Below the pieces are notes generated by a model. The model was not told the origin of the DNA, did no database searches, and was given only the letters and a program-made list of their open reading frames with translations. From contig NZ_CP137642.1 of the NCBI RefSeq assembly GCF_033472595.1, positions 1,783,384-1,847,383 of the forward strand: 64,000 bases of DNA. Direction: 5' to 3'. Each line of letters begins with the position of its first letter. The stretch's first letter is position 1. Source of the stretch: Methanoculleus receptaculi. Lineage in GTDB: Archaea; Halobacteriota; Methanomicrobia; Methanomicrobiales; Methanoculleaceae. This document shows, piece by piece, positions 17,181-26,669 of this stretch. Made by a program: the position numbers and the translations under genes.

Positions 17181-18728
17181 TTAACCTGCCCGCATCTTCG
17201 CCCCGCAGTTCCTAGCCCTGGTCAGGGTCACCAAACCGCCGTGGCCGACGAGCACCTCTTCTGCCGCCCGGGCAAGATCAGCCATACCGGAATCGCCTAT
17301 GGCATAGACCGTCGGCCCGAAAGAACTCAACCCGGCTCCGGCGGCACCCGCCTGAACCATCGCCTCCAGCAGCGCCGGAACAACCGGGTGCTGCAGGCCC
17401 ACCTCCACCTTCTTGAATCCCAGTTGCTGCGTCCGGTTTACCGCCGAGCCAAAGAGGTCGAGATCATGCTCAACTATCCCCGGGATCATCCGCATGAGCA
17501 CCTCATGGCAGACCTCTCGAACCTCCTCGAGCGGCACAGGACAATGGGTGCGGAAGATATCGACCTCCGCTGTCCCGTGCACCCCGGCACTGACATCCGG
17601 CGTCACCAGCAGGATCCCCCAGTCCTCGGGGAAACGGTGCCGGGCGAGAACCGGAGGCGGTGCGATCCCTCTTGATGCGGCCGACGGCCGGAAACCATCT
17701 TTCCCGCCCGGGGAACCGAACCGGTGCCCCCCATCAAGGATGAAACCCCCCTGCTCGAACGCCGCCGTGCCGATCCCCGACGTCCCGCCGCGGCCGACAA
17801 CCTTTGCAAGGTCAGCGACTGGAACATCCCGCTCGTACAGGCGGCATATGGCGGCGGCCGTGGCAAGCGCGATCTGTGTCCCGCTCCCGAGACCGGCGTG
17901 CTGCCTTGCGATGGAGTGGAGGGCTATCTCCGCACCGCCAGGAAGGCCGAACGCTTCCTTCGTTGCCCGGGCCGCATCGGCAACCCTGCGACGCGCTTCA
18001 TCGTTGCCACCGCGAACCTCTATCCCGGTGGCCTTGCGCGCATCCAGGACACACCCCGGCTCATCGAGCGTGACCCCGACCCCGCCATCAACCCTGCCGG
18101 AGGCCCCGTTCATGTCGATCAGGGTGATATGTAGCCGGGATGGTGCATCGACCACAACCCGGATCTCGTCCGTGAAAGCGGTGCAGGGGAAGATCTCCTC
18201 GATTACTATCAGCGGCTCCTCCTGGTGGATGATCCGGTATCTCCGCGAGACCATCGGCTCGCAGCGGTTGACCTTGAACGACCGTGCAAGGTCTGCACCG
18301 GCCCGGATGACCCGGGCATCGGTGATCTCGCGGCGCGACTCAATCCTGTGGTGACGCAGGATCCTGCCTATGGGGATATCCGCCCGCATCAGGTCATGCC
18401 GGAACTCCGGGGCGAGACGCCGAAGCGGGGTGATGGAGACCGCGTATATGAGCACTTCTCCAGTTACGCTGTCTCTCAACTCCACAATGCGGTAGTTGAT
18501 CTCTTCACCGGGCTCGATATCGAGCTCAGTCGCCGCCCCGGCATCGGCACTGAGAACGTCCTGGACAAGGGTGGTGATGCTGACCGGGTGGCCGGTCGCC
18601 ATCTCAAGCAGCCCTGTCACCGAACCGTCGGTCCCGATGAGGACTTTCTGCATCGGCGAGAGCCTGCCCACACCCTCCTCGATCTTGCGGATCTTCTCGA
18701 CGATCCCTTCTGTCGTGAGGGGTTCCAT
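17181..18728 (-). CDS. Chorismate lyase-like / beta-RFAP synthase fusion
   Basis: A 515-residue protein with two enzyme domains. Residues ~1-185 match the DUF98 chorismate pyruvate-lyase family (VLIGTDGSVTGLLE, IPIGRILRHHRIESRREI, RRYRIIHQEEPLIVIEEIFP). Residues ~190-515 match the GHMP-kinase-fold beta-ribofuranosylaminobenzene 5'-phosphate synthase family (DAPSRLHITLIDMNGASGRVDGG, ARQHAGLGSGTQIALA, GLSSFGPTVYAIG). The first would give 4-hydroxybenzoate from chorismate. The second condenses a benzoate with PRPP at the start of the benzene moiety of methanopterin. The fusion therefore joins consecutive steps. The ATG at 18728 is chosen because the lyase homology begins within a few residues of it. 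Confidence 0.88.
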   Translation of the reverse strand: MEPLTTEGIVEKIRKIEEGVGRLSPMQKVLIGTDGSVTGLLEMATGHPVSITTLVQDVLSADAGAATELDIEPGEEINYRIVELRDSVTGEVLIYAVSITPLRRLAPEFRHDLMRADIPIGRILRHHRIESRREITDARVIRAGADLARSFKVNRCEPMVSRRYRIIHQEEPLIVIEEIFPCTAFTDEIRVVVDAPSRLHITLIDMNGASGRVDGGVGVTLDEPGCVLDARKATGIEVRGGNDEARRRVADAARATKEAFGLPGGAEIALHSIARQHAGLGSGTQIALATAAAICRLYERDVPVADLAKVVGRGGTSGIGTAAFEQGGFILDGGHRFGSPGGKDGFRPSAASRGIAPPPVLARHRFPEDWGILLVTPDVSAGVHGTAEVDIFRTHCPVPLEEVREVCHEVLMRMIPGIVEHDLDLFGSAVNRTQQLGFKKVEVGLQHPVVPALLEAMVQAGAAGAGLSSFGPTVYAIGDSGMADLARAAEEVLVGHGGLVTLTRARNCGAKMRAG

Positions 18729-18970
18729 ATCAATGTAGGCATTTAATATGTAGAGCACAAAAAGGTGGCGGCTCGTCAACAGACGTGACCGCGGAAGGCC
18801 ATCGAAGGCCATCAAACCAGTTCCTCCAGGCTCTGCCCTTGATTTGATGAGCCGCGCGCCTGGAACAGCTTACGGGAGGTATCCGCATCGCCGCAGACCG
18901 CCTTCCCCCTCTGTCCCGGGGTGGCTGGGGTATTTTTTGTGAGATGCAGTTTCTGGAATCATACACGAGA

Positions 18971-19143
18971 CAGGGGGAGGGTAAAGTACCCCCTCCCGTC
19001 AGTTCCACCCCCCGGGGGTGATTCTCCAGCGATACGGTGCCACGGAGGGGATCTCTATGACGTCTCCATGAAATCCCTGGCACAGCCACCGGGAGTATCG
19101 CCCCGCACCGTCCGCTCCCCTCGAGGAAGCGGGAGGAGGGGGT
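18971..19143 (+). repeat. Dispersed intergenic repeat, copy 1
   Basis: In the 536-base gap between apgM and the lyase/RFAP-synthase gene. The copy begins with a hairpin (18973-18996, GGGTA/TACCC around AAG, flanked by G and C runs). It continues with GATTCTCCAGCGATACGGTG (19020-19039) and GGATCTCTATGACGTCT, then GGGAGTATCGCCCCGCACC and a final GC-rich hairpin with GCGGGAGG. The same blocks recur in reverse orientation at 23610-23749 and in forward orientation at 41715-41911. No gene is seen in the rest of the gap. Confidence 0.65.
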
Positions 19144-19264
19144 GGTCGGCAAAAGACGATCACCGGGCGGATTTGACCGCTCCCGCAGATACCACGAGAA
19201 GAGGCGGGGAGATATTATCCCAGACAGTTGAACTCACAGGTTCCCTGCCCATGCAGAAAGAGGT

Positions 19265-20419
19265 TTACGTCGAGAAGAGCATCGGAAGAAATGCAGCCCC
19301 CTCCATGAGCCCGAACGAACCTTTCCGTGCCTCCCGTTCGGAGAAACCCTTGACGCCATCCTTCCCCTTCCCGAGCACAGCAAAAGGTACCGGGTCGGCG
19401 GTATGCGTCCTGCAGCGTATCGGGGTGGGGTGATCCGGGAGAACCGCGACCACCGTCTCCGGGCGCTCAAGGATCAGCCCTATCGCCTCGTCGAGCCGCT
19501 CGATCGCCCGCACCTTCTCCTCGACGCTGCCCATGTGCCCCGCCTCATCAGGGGCCTCGACATGCATGTAGACAAAATCCAGGCGGTCGAGGGCATCGAC
19601 CGCGTATCGGGCCTTCGCCTTGTAATCGGTATCGATGAACCCCGTGGCGCCCGGAACGAAGATCACCTCCATCCCGGCAAGGCGAGCGATGCCGCGGAGG
19701 AGATCGACTCCCGAGATCACCCCGCCGGCAAGGCCGTACTTCTCGCGGAAAGGCTCAAGCGACGGTCTCTTCCCACCGCTCCATGGCCAGATCCCGGTTG
19801 CCGGATTCTTCCCCTCCTGCACGCGGCGGCGGTTGACCGGGTGATCGGCAAATACCTCACATGACCGCTCCATGCACTCAAGGAGTACAGCGGCATCATC
19901 GCCACGCGGGAGGTACTCCTGTATGAAGCGGCCGACGATGTCGTGTGGGGGGGTGGTGAGGGACCCGCGCCCCTCCGGGAGGACAAGGAGGTTGCGGTAA
20001 CTGATACCCGGGTATACCCGGACGCCCCCGAGCACGAGATCCAGATCGCGCAGCAGGGCCGCCCCCTCGGCGCTCGAGATGTGCCCTGCGTTGAAGTCCA
20101 CCATCAACCCGTCCCTGACCGTGACCAGGTTGCAGCGGTATGCCATCTCCCCTTCCCGGAGATCGATGCCCATGCTGGCCGCCTCAAGCGGTCCCCTACC
20201 GGTATAGGAGACGCGCGGGTCGTAGCCCAGGACGGAGAGGTTTGCAATATCGCTCCCGGGTTCAAACCCCTCCGGCACGGTCCGGAGCATCCCGCAACAA
20301 CCTTCGCGCGCGATCCTGTCCATGTTCGGCGTCTCTGCGTACTCAAGGGGTGTCCTGCCCCCCAGTTCGGCAAGCGGCTCATCGGCCATGCCGTCTCCGA
20401 GAATGACGATGTATTTCAT
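19265..20419 (-). CDS. apgM: Cofactor-independent phosphoglycerate mutase (ApgM type)
   Basis: A 384-residue alkaline-phosphatase-superfamily mutase, starting MKYIVILGDGMADEP. Metal-binding and nucleophile regions are seen as GDGMAD and GSDIANLSVLGYDP (catalytic Ser). A late VVAVLPDHPTPI and HTADPVPF complete the metal site. It interconverts 3- and 2-phosphoglycerate in gluconeogenesis and glycolysis. The internal ATG at 20419 is used instead of an extension because homologues start there. The upstream epimerase gene ends 24 bases before it on the same strand. Confidence 0.94.
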   Translation of the reverse strand: MKYIVILGDGMADEPLAELGGRTPLEYAETPNMDRIAREGCCGMLRTVPEGFEPGSDIANLSVLGYDPRVSYTGRGPLEAASMGIDLREGEMAYRCNLVTVRDGLMVDFNAGHISSAEGAALLRDLDLVLGGVRVYPGISYRNLLVLPEGRGSLTTPPHDIVGRFIQEYLPRGDDAAVLLECMERSCEVFADHPVNRRRVQEGKNPATGIWPWSGGKRPSLEPFREKYGLAGGVISGVDLLRGIARLAGMEVIFVPGATGFIDTDYKAKARYAVDALDRLDFVYMHVEAPDEAGHMGSVEEKVRAIERLDEAIGLILERPETVVAVLPDHPTPIRCRTHTADPVPFAVLGKGKDGVKGFSEREARKGSFGLMEGAAFLPMLFST

Positions 20420-20443
20420 GAAAAATCCCTGCACCGTGCCACT

Positions 20444-21373
20444 TTATCCCAGCATGGCGCGGACGGCGCTGCGCACGCTCTCTTCCGAGGTCGTCCGGCA
20501 CCGCCAGCCGAGGTTCCTGAGTTTCTCAACCGAGAGCTGCATCCTTGGCACATCGCCGACCCAGCCGCGCGCACCTCCCGTGAACCGATAACGGACACCC
20601 GATAGCCCCATCTCTTCCGTGACTATATCGGCGATTGCGACAACGTCGATCCAGTCCTCAGAACCGATGTTGAAGACGTTCACCGGGTCGTGGGAGTTCT
20701 CGATCCCGAACTGCACAGCACGGACACACTCCCTGACCTCAAGGTAGGACTTCGTCTGCCGGCCGTCGCCGAGGATCTCGAGTTCGCGCGGGTTCTCGCG
20801 AAGTTTCCGGATGAAGTCAGGTATGACGCCATGACCGCTCCGTTCGCCGATGATGTTTGCAAACCGGTAGATCCAGGACGTCATACCAAACGAGTGGCAG
20901 TAGGATGATATGAGCGCCTCGCAGGCAAGTTTCGTCGCCCCGTATACGGATATCGGTTCAAGCGGGGAATAGGTCTCGGGTGTCGGGATGACGGTGGCAT
21001 CGCCGTAGACCGTCGAGGTTGAGGTAAAGACAAGTTCGGGCACTCCATGAGCCCGCATCGCCTCGAGAACCCGGTAGGTGGCGATGATGTTGTTCCTGAC
21101 CTGCGAGTCGGGGTTTACGGCGCTCTGCCGGACATCGGGGTCAGCCGCGATATGGTAGACCCGGTCTGCCCCACAAAACCGTTCCTGCCACCCATCGTCG
21201 AGCAGGTTCTGCCGGATGAGACTGACCCTGTCGCCAGCCTGGTGGTGCGCAAGGTTCTTCTCGCTACCGGCACTGAAATCATCTATGACCAGCACCTCGT
21301 CCCCTGCTGCAGCCAGGGCGTCGACGATGTGTGATCCGATGAAACCGGCACCGCCCGTTACGATACAGAACAT
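20444..21373 (-). CDS. NAD-dependent sugar epimerase/dehydratase (UDP-glucose 4-epimerase type)
   Basis: A 309-residue extended short-chain dehydrogenase. The NAD-binding motif is TGGAGFIGSH at the N-terminus; the catalytic Ser-Tyr-Lys set is TSTSTVYGD and VYGATKLACE. It likely converts nucleotide sugars for envelope glycans. The start ATG at 21373 places the dinucleotide-binding loop at residue 7, as in the family. It may share a transcript with apgM. Substrate cannot be fixed from sequence. Confidence 0.9.
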   Translation of the reverse strand: MFCIVTGGAGFIGSHIVDALAAAGDEVLVIDDFSAGSEKNLAHHQAGDRVSLIRQNLLDDGWQERFCGADRVYHIAADPDVRQSAVNPDSQVRNNIIATYRVLEAMRAHGVPELVFTSTSTVYGDATVIPTPETYSPLEPISVYGATKLACEALISSYCHSFGMTSWIYRFANIIGERSGHGVIPDFIRKLRENPRELEILGDGRQTKSYLEVRECVRAVQFGIENSHDPVNVFNIGSEDWIDVVAIADIVTEEMGLSGVRYRFTGGARGWVGDVPRMQLSVEKLRNLGWRCRTTSEESVRSAVRAMLG

Positions 21374-21672
21374 TGTACAGTAATATCCTTCCGATGCTAT
21401 AGGATTACTGGATGGCCTCGCGGACATGAGCAACCCGAAAGGATCGCTGTGGTCGGGCGACGATGTCCTAACCGCCGCTGCTTGCGTCACAACGGCACAT
21501 ATTTTTCGTAAGAGGCTCCACGGTATAGAAAACCAGGAGTTGTCCGATTGAGATCGTCATTTTGCCACCGGAGAGAGGATCGATTCCCGCGCGCCCATAT
21601 CCTTCCCATGCAGGGTTTTGACCTGCTTACGGCTGGAGACTACCGCATCGAGATCTCTCGTGGAGCCAGGTC

Positions 21673-22545
21673 ATGAATCTGCGGCCGGATATCCGGGAGC
21701 ACGCCGGGATCTACCTGCGCGGTCTCATGATGGGTGCCTGCGACATAATCCCCGGCGTCTCAGGGGGGACGATCGCCCTGATCACCGGGATCTACGAGCG
21801 ACTGATCGCGGCCATAGGGAGCATCGACCTGAACCTGGCAAAAGACCTGCTGAGGGGCGACACTGTAGCGTTGCGAGCGGATCTCGAGAAGATCGATATA
21901 CCATTCCTCCTCGTCCTCCTCGCCGGCATAGGCACCGCATTCCTCCTGGTCTCGCGGGTGATCCTCACGCTCCTCGCCGATTATGCAGTCGAGACCTACT
22001 CCTTCTTCCTCGGTCTGATAGTTGCCTCCGCGATCGCCATATTCCTCGATATCCACTCCCATAGCCATGCAACCGTCGCCTTCCTCTTCATCGGGGCAGG
22101 TGCCGGCTACATCATAGGGGGTCTCGGCCACATGGCTATCGGGCACTCACTGCCGATCCTTTTCTTCACCGGGATGGCGGCGCTCTGCGCGATGATCCTG
22201 CCCGGGATATCGGGAGCATACATCACCCTTGTGCTGAACCAGTACGAGTTCATGCTCGCGGCGCTCAGGGCGCTATCGATACCCGAACTCCTTGCATACA
22301 TGGTAGGGGGTATTGTAGGGCTCATCCTCTTTGCAAAGGCCCTCAAGTATCTCCTCTCGACCTACCACGAGGTGATGCTTGCCTCCCTTACCGGGCTGAT
22401 GCTCGGTTCGGCCCGTATGCTTGTAGAGAGGGGATCAGAGGCCGGGAACATGCTGCCAGGAGGCCTGATCTTCTTCCTTGCCGGTCTCATCGTTGTCGGC
22501 GCGGTGGAGTACGCGAAGAGGCGGTACCAGGCCAACACAGCCTGA
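21673..22545 (+). CDS. DUF368 family polyprenyl-phosphate transporter-like membrane protein
   Basis: A 290-residue polytopic membrane protein with about eight hydrophobic segments. It shows the two family signatures MGACDIIPGVSGGTIALITGIYE and MILPGISGAYITLVLNQYE, an inverted repeat of GxSG loops. Bacterial DUF368 members (PopT) were recently linked to recycling of C55 polyprenyl phosphate across the membrane. In archaea the equivalent would be dolichyl phosphate, used for N-glycosylation, which is an inference. The 299-base gap upstream holds no clear gene. Confidence 0.88.
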   Translation: MNLRPDIREHAGIYLRGLMMGACDIIPGVSGGTIALITGIYERLIAAIGSIDLNLAKDLLRGDTVALRADLEKIDIPFLLVLLAGIGTAFLLVSRVILTLLADYAVETYSFFLGLIVASAIAIFLDIHSHSHATVAFLFIGAGAGYIIGGLGHMAIGHSLPILFFTGMAALCAMILPGISGAYITLVLNQYEFMLAALRALSIPELLAYMVGGIVGLILFAKALKYLLSTYHEVMLASLTGLMLGSARMLVERGSEAGNMLPGGLIFFLAGLIVVGAVEYAKRRYQANTA

Positions 22546-22613
22546 GTTCCTCGCCTTTTGCACCGCGCGATCCGGAAACTTACTATCCCATTGTGATACA
22601 AAGGTGATACTTA

Positions 22614-23486
22614 ATGTTCATCGGTATCGACCACGGCACCACAGCGATGCGCTTCTCTAACGGCGAGGCGGAGTTCAAGATCTCCCGTGAAGAGGCAAGG
22701 TATTTCTCGGCGGGTGACCTTGCCCGGCTCGGCCCACTCGACGAGATCGAGGGAGTTGCCGTCTGCTACTCGATGGGTGACGGGATCACGGCCATCACCG
22801 ATATCAGGGGGGTCGAGAACCGCGGTGTGGCCTCACAGGAGGGTGCAGGAAAACATATCGGCGGCGGCACCAGGGTCTACGATGCAATCAGGGAGAGCGG
22901 CCTTCCCGCCATCGTCATCCCGGGGCTGCACCGCGGTTCGCCGACCGACCCGCGGTTCAAGGCCTACTCGCATCAGGCAAGCCCGGAGAAGATCGGGATC
23001 GCCTACCAGGTCGTGCACGACATTGGAGACGACGTCGTGATCTGCGACGCGAGTTCAAACACCGTCAGCCTCCTTGTGACCGGTGGCAGGATCACCGGCG
23101 CGTTCGACGCCTGTATCTTCGCCCCAGGGACGGAGCACGGGGCTCTTGACGTGAACGCCATACGCCGGATCGACCGGGGAGAGATAACGGCAAACGACGC
23201 CTTCCTCCACGCAGGTGTGAACTACACCATGGACGCCGACCTCAGGGTGGAGACGATGGCGATGTTTGCCGCGATGGAGTGTGCTGCAATGCTCCTCCTC
23301 AACCCGAGTGCAAAGGTCGCCATCGCCGGGAGCATGGCCCCCCTCATCGCCACTGAGGTGGAGGCACTCCTCTCCCGGAAGGTCGCGGTTTACGACGAGT
23401 GGTGTGCGGCGCGCGGCCTCGTCCGGATCGCCCGCGACGTCTTCTCCGGGGCGACCGGTATCCTCGGGCTTGCGGTGGAACGCTGA
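22614..23486 (+). CDS. Methanogenesis marker protein 12
   Basis: A 290-residue protein of the methanogen-specific marker 12 family, with an ASKHA (acetate kinase/Hsp70/actin) ATPase look: FIGIDHGTTAMRF at the start and ICDASSNTVSLLVTGG in the middle. Its biochemical role is unknown, but the family is confined to methanogens. It follows the DUF368 gene by 68 bases. Downstream is a dispersed intergenic repeat. Confidence 0.92.
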   Translation: MFIGIDHGTTAMRFSNGEAEFKISREEARYFSAGDLARLGPLDEIEGVAVCYSMGDGITAITDIRGVENRGVASQEGAGKHIGGGTRVYDAIRESGLPAIVIPGLHRGSPTDPRFKAYSHQASPEKIGIAYQVVHDIGDDVVICDASSNTVSLLVTGGRITGAFDACIFAPGTEHGALDVNAIRRIDRGEITANDAFLHAGVNYTMDADLRVETMAMFAAMECAAMLLLNPSAKVAIAGSMAPLIATEVEALLSRKVAVYDEWCAARGLVRIARDVFSGATGILGLAVER

Positions 23487-23609
23487 GTGGGGCGATCTCG
23501 TCCTAACCGATCGGCAGCCTCTGACTTGAGAGGGGCACACCGATCTCCCCCCATATACAGAGGTCATCAAACATCCCGGGTATCTCTCGAAACCACTCGC
23601 GTTCCGCTG

Positions 23610-23749
23610 CCTCCCGGTGCTTTCAGAGGGGGCGGGCAGTGCGTGGCGATTGTCCCGGCGGCCGGGCCACGGACGGAGACCGGATCTTTTGGGGGTCTCA
23701 CCGCGAACGCTGGAGATGCTCTTCCCTGGCACTGTATCGATGGAGAATC
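23610..23749 (-). repeat. Dispersed intergenic repeat, copy 2 (reverse orientation)
   Basis: In the 472-base gap between marker 12 and hxlB. Read on the minus strand it gives GATTCTCCATCGATACAGTG, then CATCTCC, then CGGGACAATCGCCACGCACT followed by GCCCGCCCCCTCTG and GGGAGG. These match the blocks of copies at 19020 and 41763 in the same order. The rest of the gap shows no gene. Confidence 0.65.
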
Positions 23750-23958
23750 AGAGACTGAAGAGACCGGGCTGACAGCGGAGAGCGCCGTCCGCGGCGATGA
23801 ACGTCCAACGGAATCCATTCGGAGATGGGTTCATCAAACCAGGGTACAGCCTGGCAGTAATGTTTGAGGAGCCAGGATACGAGACAACTTTTTCCAGGCA
23901 GGGAAATCTATTAACTGCGCCATGTTGTATAGAGACTACAAGGTGGGAGACAGCGACC

Positions 23959-24576
23959 ATGCCACAGGAATTTCCCAGTATCACCGATTTCATGCTTCAG
24001 ATGACATCGAGCCTCGAAGAAGTGGCGCGCAACATAGACCGGGAGAGCGCGAACCGATTTCTGGAGGAGATCCTGAACGCAAAACGGATCTATCTCGCCG
24101 GCGCCGGTCGTTCCGGGCTTGTAGCACGTGCATTCGCCCAGAGGCTGATGCATCTGGGGTTTGAGAGTTATGTCATCGGCGAGACAATCACCCCGGCATT
24201 TAGATCGGGCGACGTGCTTATCGCGGTCTCGGGTTCGGGTGAGACCCGTTCGGTCGTTGACGCCTGCGAGACCGCCAGGGAACTCGGGGGGACGGTCTCC
24301 CTTATCACTTCAACACCCGACTCGAGCATAGGCCGTATCGCCGACTGCATTGTAGAGATCGGGAACAACCGGGTCAAAGACCAGGGGCTTCCAAGCGACT
24401 TTGAGATCCGCCAGCTCACCGGTCAGTACCGTTCGGTCTCCGCATCGTTTGCCCCTCTCGGGACACTCTTTGAGACCGCTGCGCTGGTCTTTTCCGACGC
24501 CGTTGTCTCAGCCCTGATGGAGATACGCCAGTGCACGCCTGAAGACCTCAAAAGCCGGCTTGCAAACGTCCAGTGA
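23959..24576 (+). CDS. hxlB: 6-phospho-3-hexuloisomerase
   Basis: A 205-residue SIS-domain protein. Typical motifs are YLAGAGRSGLVARAFAQRLMHLG and IAVSGSGETRSVVDACE. It interconverts fructose-6-phosphate and hexulose-6-phosphate. In archaea this serves ribose-5-phosphate formation by the reverse ribulose monophosphate route. The ATG at 23959 is used because GGTGGGAG lies about ten bases upstream; the frame is open further up, but that stretch has repeat-like rather than coding character. hxlA is not in the window. Confidence 0.9.
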   Translation: MPQEFPSITDFMLQMTSSLEEVARNIDRESANRFLEEILNAKRIYLAGAGRSGLVARAFAQRLMHLGFESYVIGETITPAFRSGDVLIAVSGSGETRSVVDACETARELGGTVSLITSTPDSSIGRIADCIVEIGNNRVKDQGLPSDFEIRQLTGQYRSVSASFAPLGTLFETAALVFSDAVVSALMEIRQCTPEDLKSRLANVQ

Positions 24577-24667
24577 GCGCCCTGCACAATTTCCTTTACC
24601 GGCAGGATGCATCCATCTCCCGGAGTGATTGATGCTCCACCAGGTGCGCCCCTCCGGGAGTGCCGGA

Positions 24668-24677
24668 TTTTTATATT
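24668..24677 (+). promoter_or_regulatory. TATA box for the por operon
   Basis: TTTTTATATT lies about 37 bases before the porC TTG codon. That predicts a start near 24700 and a leader of about ten bases that holds GGGGTT. The region is A/T-rich compared with its surroundings. Confidence 0.5.
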
Positions 24678-24709
24678 ATTGATCATTAAGATTTATTGGG
24701 GGTTATTGA

Positions 24710-25255
24710 TTGAGAGAGTTACGCATTCACGGCAGGGGCGGCCAGGGTTCCGTGACCGCCGCCGAACTCATCGCCTGCGCTGCATTTGAGGGCGGTGTGT
24801 TCTCCCAGGCGTTCCCTGCTTTTGGCGTGGAACGCCGGGGTGCCCCGGTTCAGGCGTTCGTCAGGTTCAGTGATAGAAAGATCCGGCTGCGTAGCCAGGT
24901 CTACGAGCCCGACTACATCATTGTGCAGGACCCCACCCTGATCGGGGATGTGGATGTCTTCAGCGGCATAAAACCTGGTGGAATCGCTATCATCAACACC
25001 GAGAAGACGGCCAGTGATTTCCGCGTTCCTGAGGGTGTAACCGTCTACACGATAGATGCAACCACCATCGCGCTGGAAGAACTCGGCCTGCCCATCACCA
25101 ACACAACCCTGATGGGCGCTTTCGCTGCAGCCACCGGCGAGATCGGGCTTGAACCACTCAAAGGCGCGCTGCGGAACCGGTTCGGAGAGAGACTGGCCGA
25201 GAAGAACATCCGTGCAGCAGAGCGCGCATATAAACTGGTCGGGGGTGCCGCGTAA
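24710..25255 (+). CDS. porC: Pyruvate:ferredoxin oxidoreductase, gamma subunit
   Basis: A 181-residue gamma subunit with HGRGGQGSVTAAELIACAAFEGG at the N-terminus and the FPAFGVERRGAPVQAF motif. It is part of the four-subunit enzyme that reversibly carboxylates acetyl-CoA to pyruvate with reduced ferredoxin in methanogens. The start is a TTG, supported by GGGGTT a few bases upstream and by alignment of the first residues. It begins the operon porC-porD-porA-porB, in the standard order. Confidence 0.95.
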   Translation: MRELRIHGRGGQGSVTAAELIACAAFEGGVFSQAFPAFGVERRGAPVQAFVRFSDRKIRLRSQVYEPDYIIVQDPTLIGDVDVFSGIKPGGIAIINTEKTASDFRVPEGVTVYTIDATTIALEELGLPITNTTLMGAFAAATGEIGLEPLKGALRNRFGERLAEKNIRAAERAYKLVGGAA

Positions 25256-25515
25256 TGGCGCTCCGTGTTGGTTGCGCCGCGCCGCCAGGCAAAGCGCTTG
25301 ACAACAAGACGGGCACCTGGCGGGTCTTCAAACCGGTCTTTGACCCTGAGACCTGCAACGGGTGCGGCATATGCGCCCAGTTCTGTCCCGAAGGCTGTAT
25401 ACGCGAGACCGATGAGGGGAAGTTCGAGCCCGACCTCGACTACTGCAAGGGTTGCGGCATATGTGAAGAGGTCTGCCCGAAAAAGTCCATCAGGATGGAG
25501 AAGGAGGAGAAATAA
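25255..25515 (+). CDS. porD: Pyruvate:ferredoxin oxidoreductase, delta (ferredoxin) subunit
   Basis: An 86-residue ferredoxin with two [4Fe-4S] motifs: CNGCGICAQFCPEGC and CKGCGICEEVCPKKS. It carries electrons between PorB and external ferredoxin. The ATG overlaps the porC stop by one base and its stop overlaps the porA start. Full length. Confidence 0.96.
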   Translation: MALRVGCAAPPGKALDNKTGTWRVFKPVFDPETCNGCGICAQFCPEGCIRETDEGKFEPDLDYCKGCGICEEVCPKKSIRMEKEEK

Positions 25516-26669
25516 TGCTGGAGATTATGGAAGGATCGCACGCGGTGGCCGAGATTGTGAAGCGCTGCCGCCCGCAGGTGATCGCAGCCTATCCCATCAC
25601 ACCGCAGACGCATATCGTCGAGGCCCTTGCCCAGATGGTGGCGGATTGCGAACTCGATGCTGACTACATCACCGTCGAGAGCGAGTTCTCGGCCCTCTCA
25701 GCCTGTCTCGGTGCGAGTGCAGCGGGTTCAAGGGTATACTCGGCAACGACATCACAGGGGCTTGCCCTGATGTTTGAGGTCTGCTTCAACGTTGCCGGGC
25801 TGCGCCAGCCGATCGTGATGACGATCGCGAACCGTTCGCTCGGCGCGCCGCTCTCGATATGGAACGACCAGCAGGACTCGATATCGCTGCGCGACTCCGG
25901 ATGGCTCCAGGTCTACGCAGAGGACAACCAGGAGGCCGTCGACCTTCACATGATCGCATATCGGGTCTGTGAAGACCACGATGTCCTCCTGCCGGCGTTT
26001 GTCTGTTTCGACGGCTACGTCCTCACTCACACCTATGAACCGGTCTCCATCCCGACGCAGGAGGAGGTGGACGCCTACCTGCCCGCGTTTAACCCATACC
26101 AGCGGCTCGATGCCAGTAATCCACTGAGTTTCGGGATGTACGCAACTCCAGATTACTACATGGAGTTCCGCTACGAGATCGATCGGGCACAGCATCGTGC
26201 AAAGGAGGTCTTCGCGAAAGCCGGTCGTGAGTTTGCCAGGCAGTTTGAGAGAGACTACTCCGCGCCCGTTGAGGGCTACCGGCTGGAGGATGCCGATACC
26301 GCGATTGTTGCAATGGGCTCCATCTGCGGCACCGCAAAGGACGCCGTCGACGAGATGCGCGATGCCGGGAAGACTGCAGGACTCTTAAAGATCCGGATGT
26401 TCCGACCGTTCCCGGCAGAGGAGATCAGGGATGCGCTCAAGGGGGTCTCTACCGTGGCGGTGCTCGACAGGAACATCTCTCTCGGGAGCGGCGGAGGTGT
26501 TGGCACCGAGGTGAAAGCGGCTCTCTCCGGTTCCGGCACTGCCGTATACGACTACATCGTCGCTCTCGGCGGGCGTGATATACGCAAGAAGGATATCGCG
26601 GGGATCGTCGATCTCGCAGAGGAAGGAAGAGGAGATATGTTTTATGGACTGCGGACGGAGGTGCTCTGA
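25515..26669 (+). CDS. porA: Pyruvate:ferredoxin oxidoreductase, alpha subunit
   Basis: A 384-residue alpha subunit. The N-terminal pyrimidine-binding region contains AAYPITPQTHIVEAL and VESEFSALSACLGASAAGSRVYSATTSQG in parts. The C-terminal transketolase-like half has LLKIRMFRPFPAEEI and VLDRNISLGSGGGV. It supplies half of the thiamine-diphosphate site together with PorB. Its ATG overlaps the porD stop by one base. Confidence 0.96.
   Translation: MLEIMEGSHAVAEIVKRCRPQVIAAYPITPQTHIVEALAQMVADCELDADYITVESEFSALSACLGASAAGSRVYSATTSQGLALMFEVCFNVAGLRQPIVMTIANRSLGAPLSIWNDQQDSISLRDSGWLQVYAEDNQEAVDLHMIAYRVCEDHDVLLPAFVCFDGYVLTHTYEPVSIPTQEEVDAYLPAFNPYQRLDASNPLSFGMYATPDYYMEFRYEIDRAQHRAKEVFAKAGREFARQFERDYSAPVEGYRLEDADTAIVAMGSICGTAKDAVDEMRDAGKTAGLLKIRMFRPFPAEEIRDALKGVSTVAVLDRNISLGSGGGVGTEVKAALSGSGTAVYDYIVALGGRDIRKKDIAGIVDLAEEGRGDMFYGLRTEVL

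Noticed and set aside
23797-23958. N-terminal extension of hxlB
   Set aside because: The frame is open but the translated extension has no similarity to the SIS family, and a good ribosome-binding site precedes the internal ATG.
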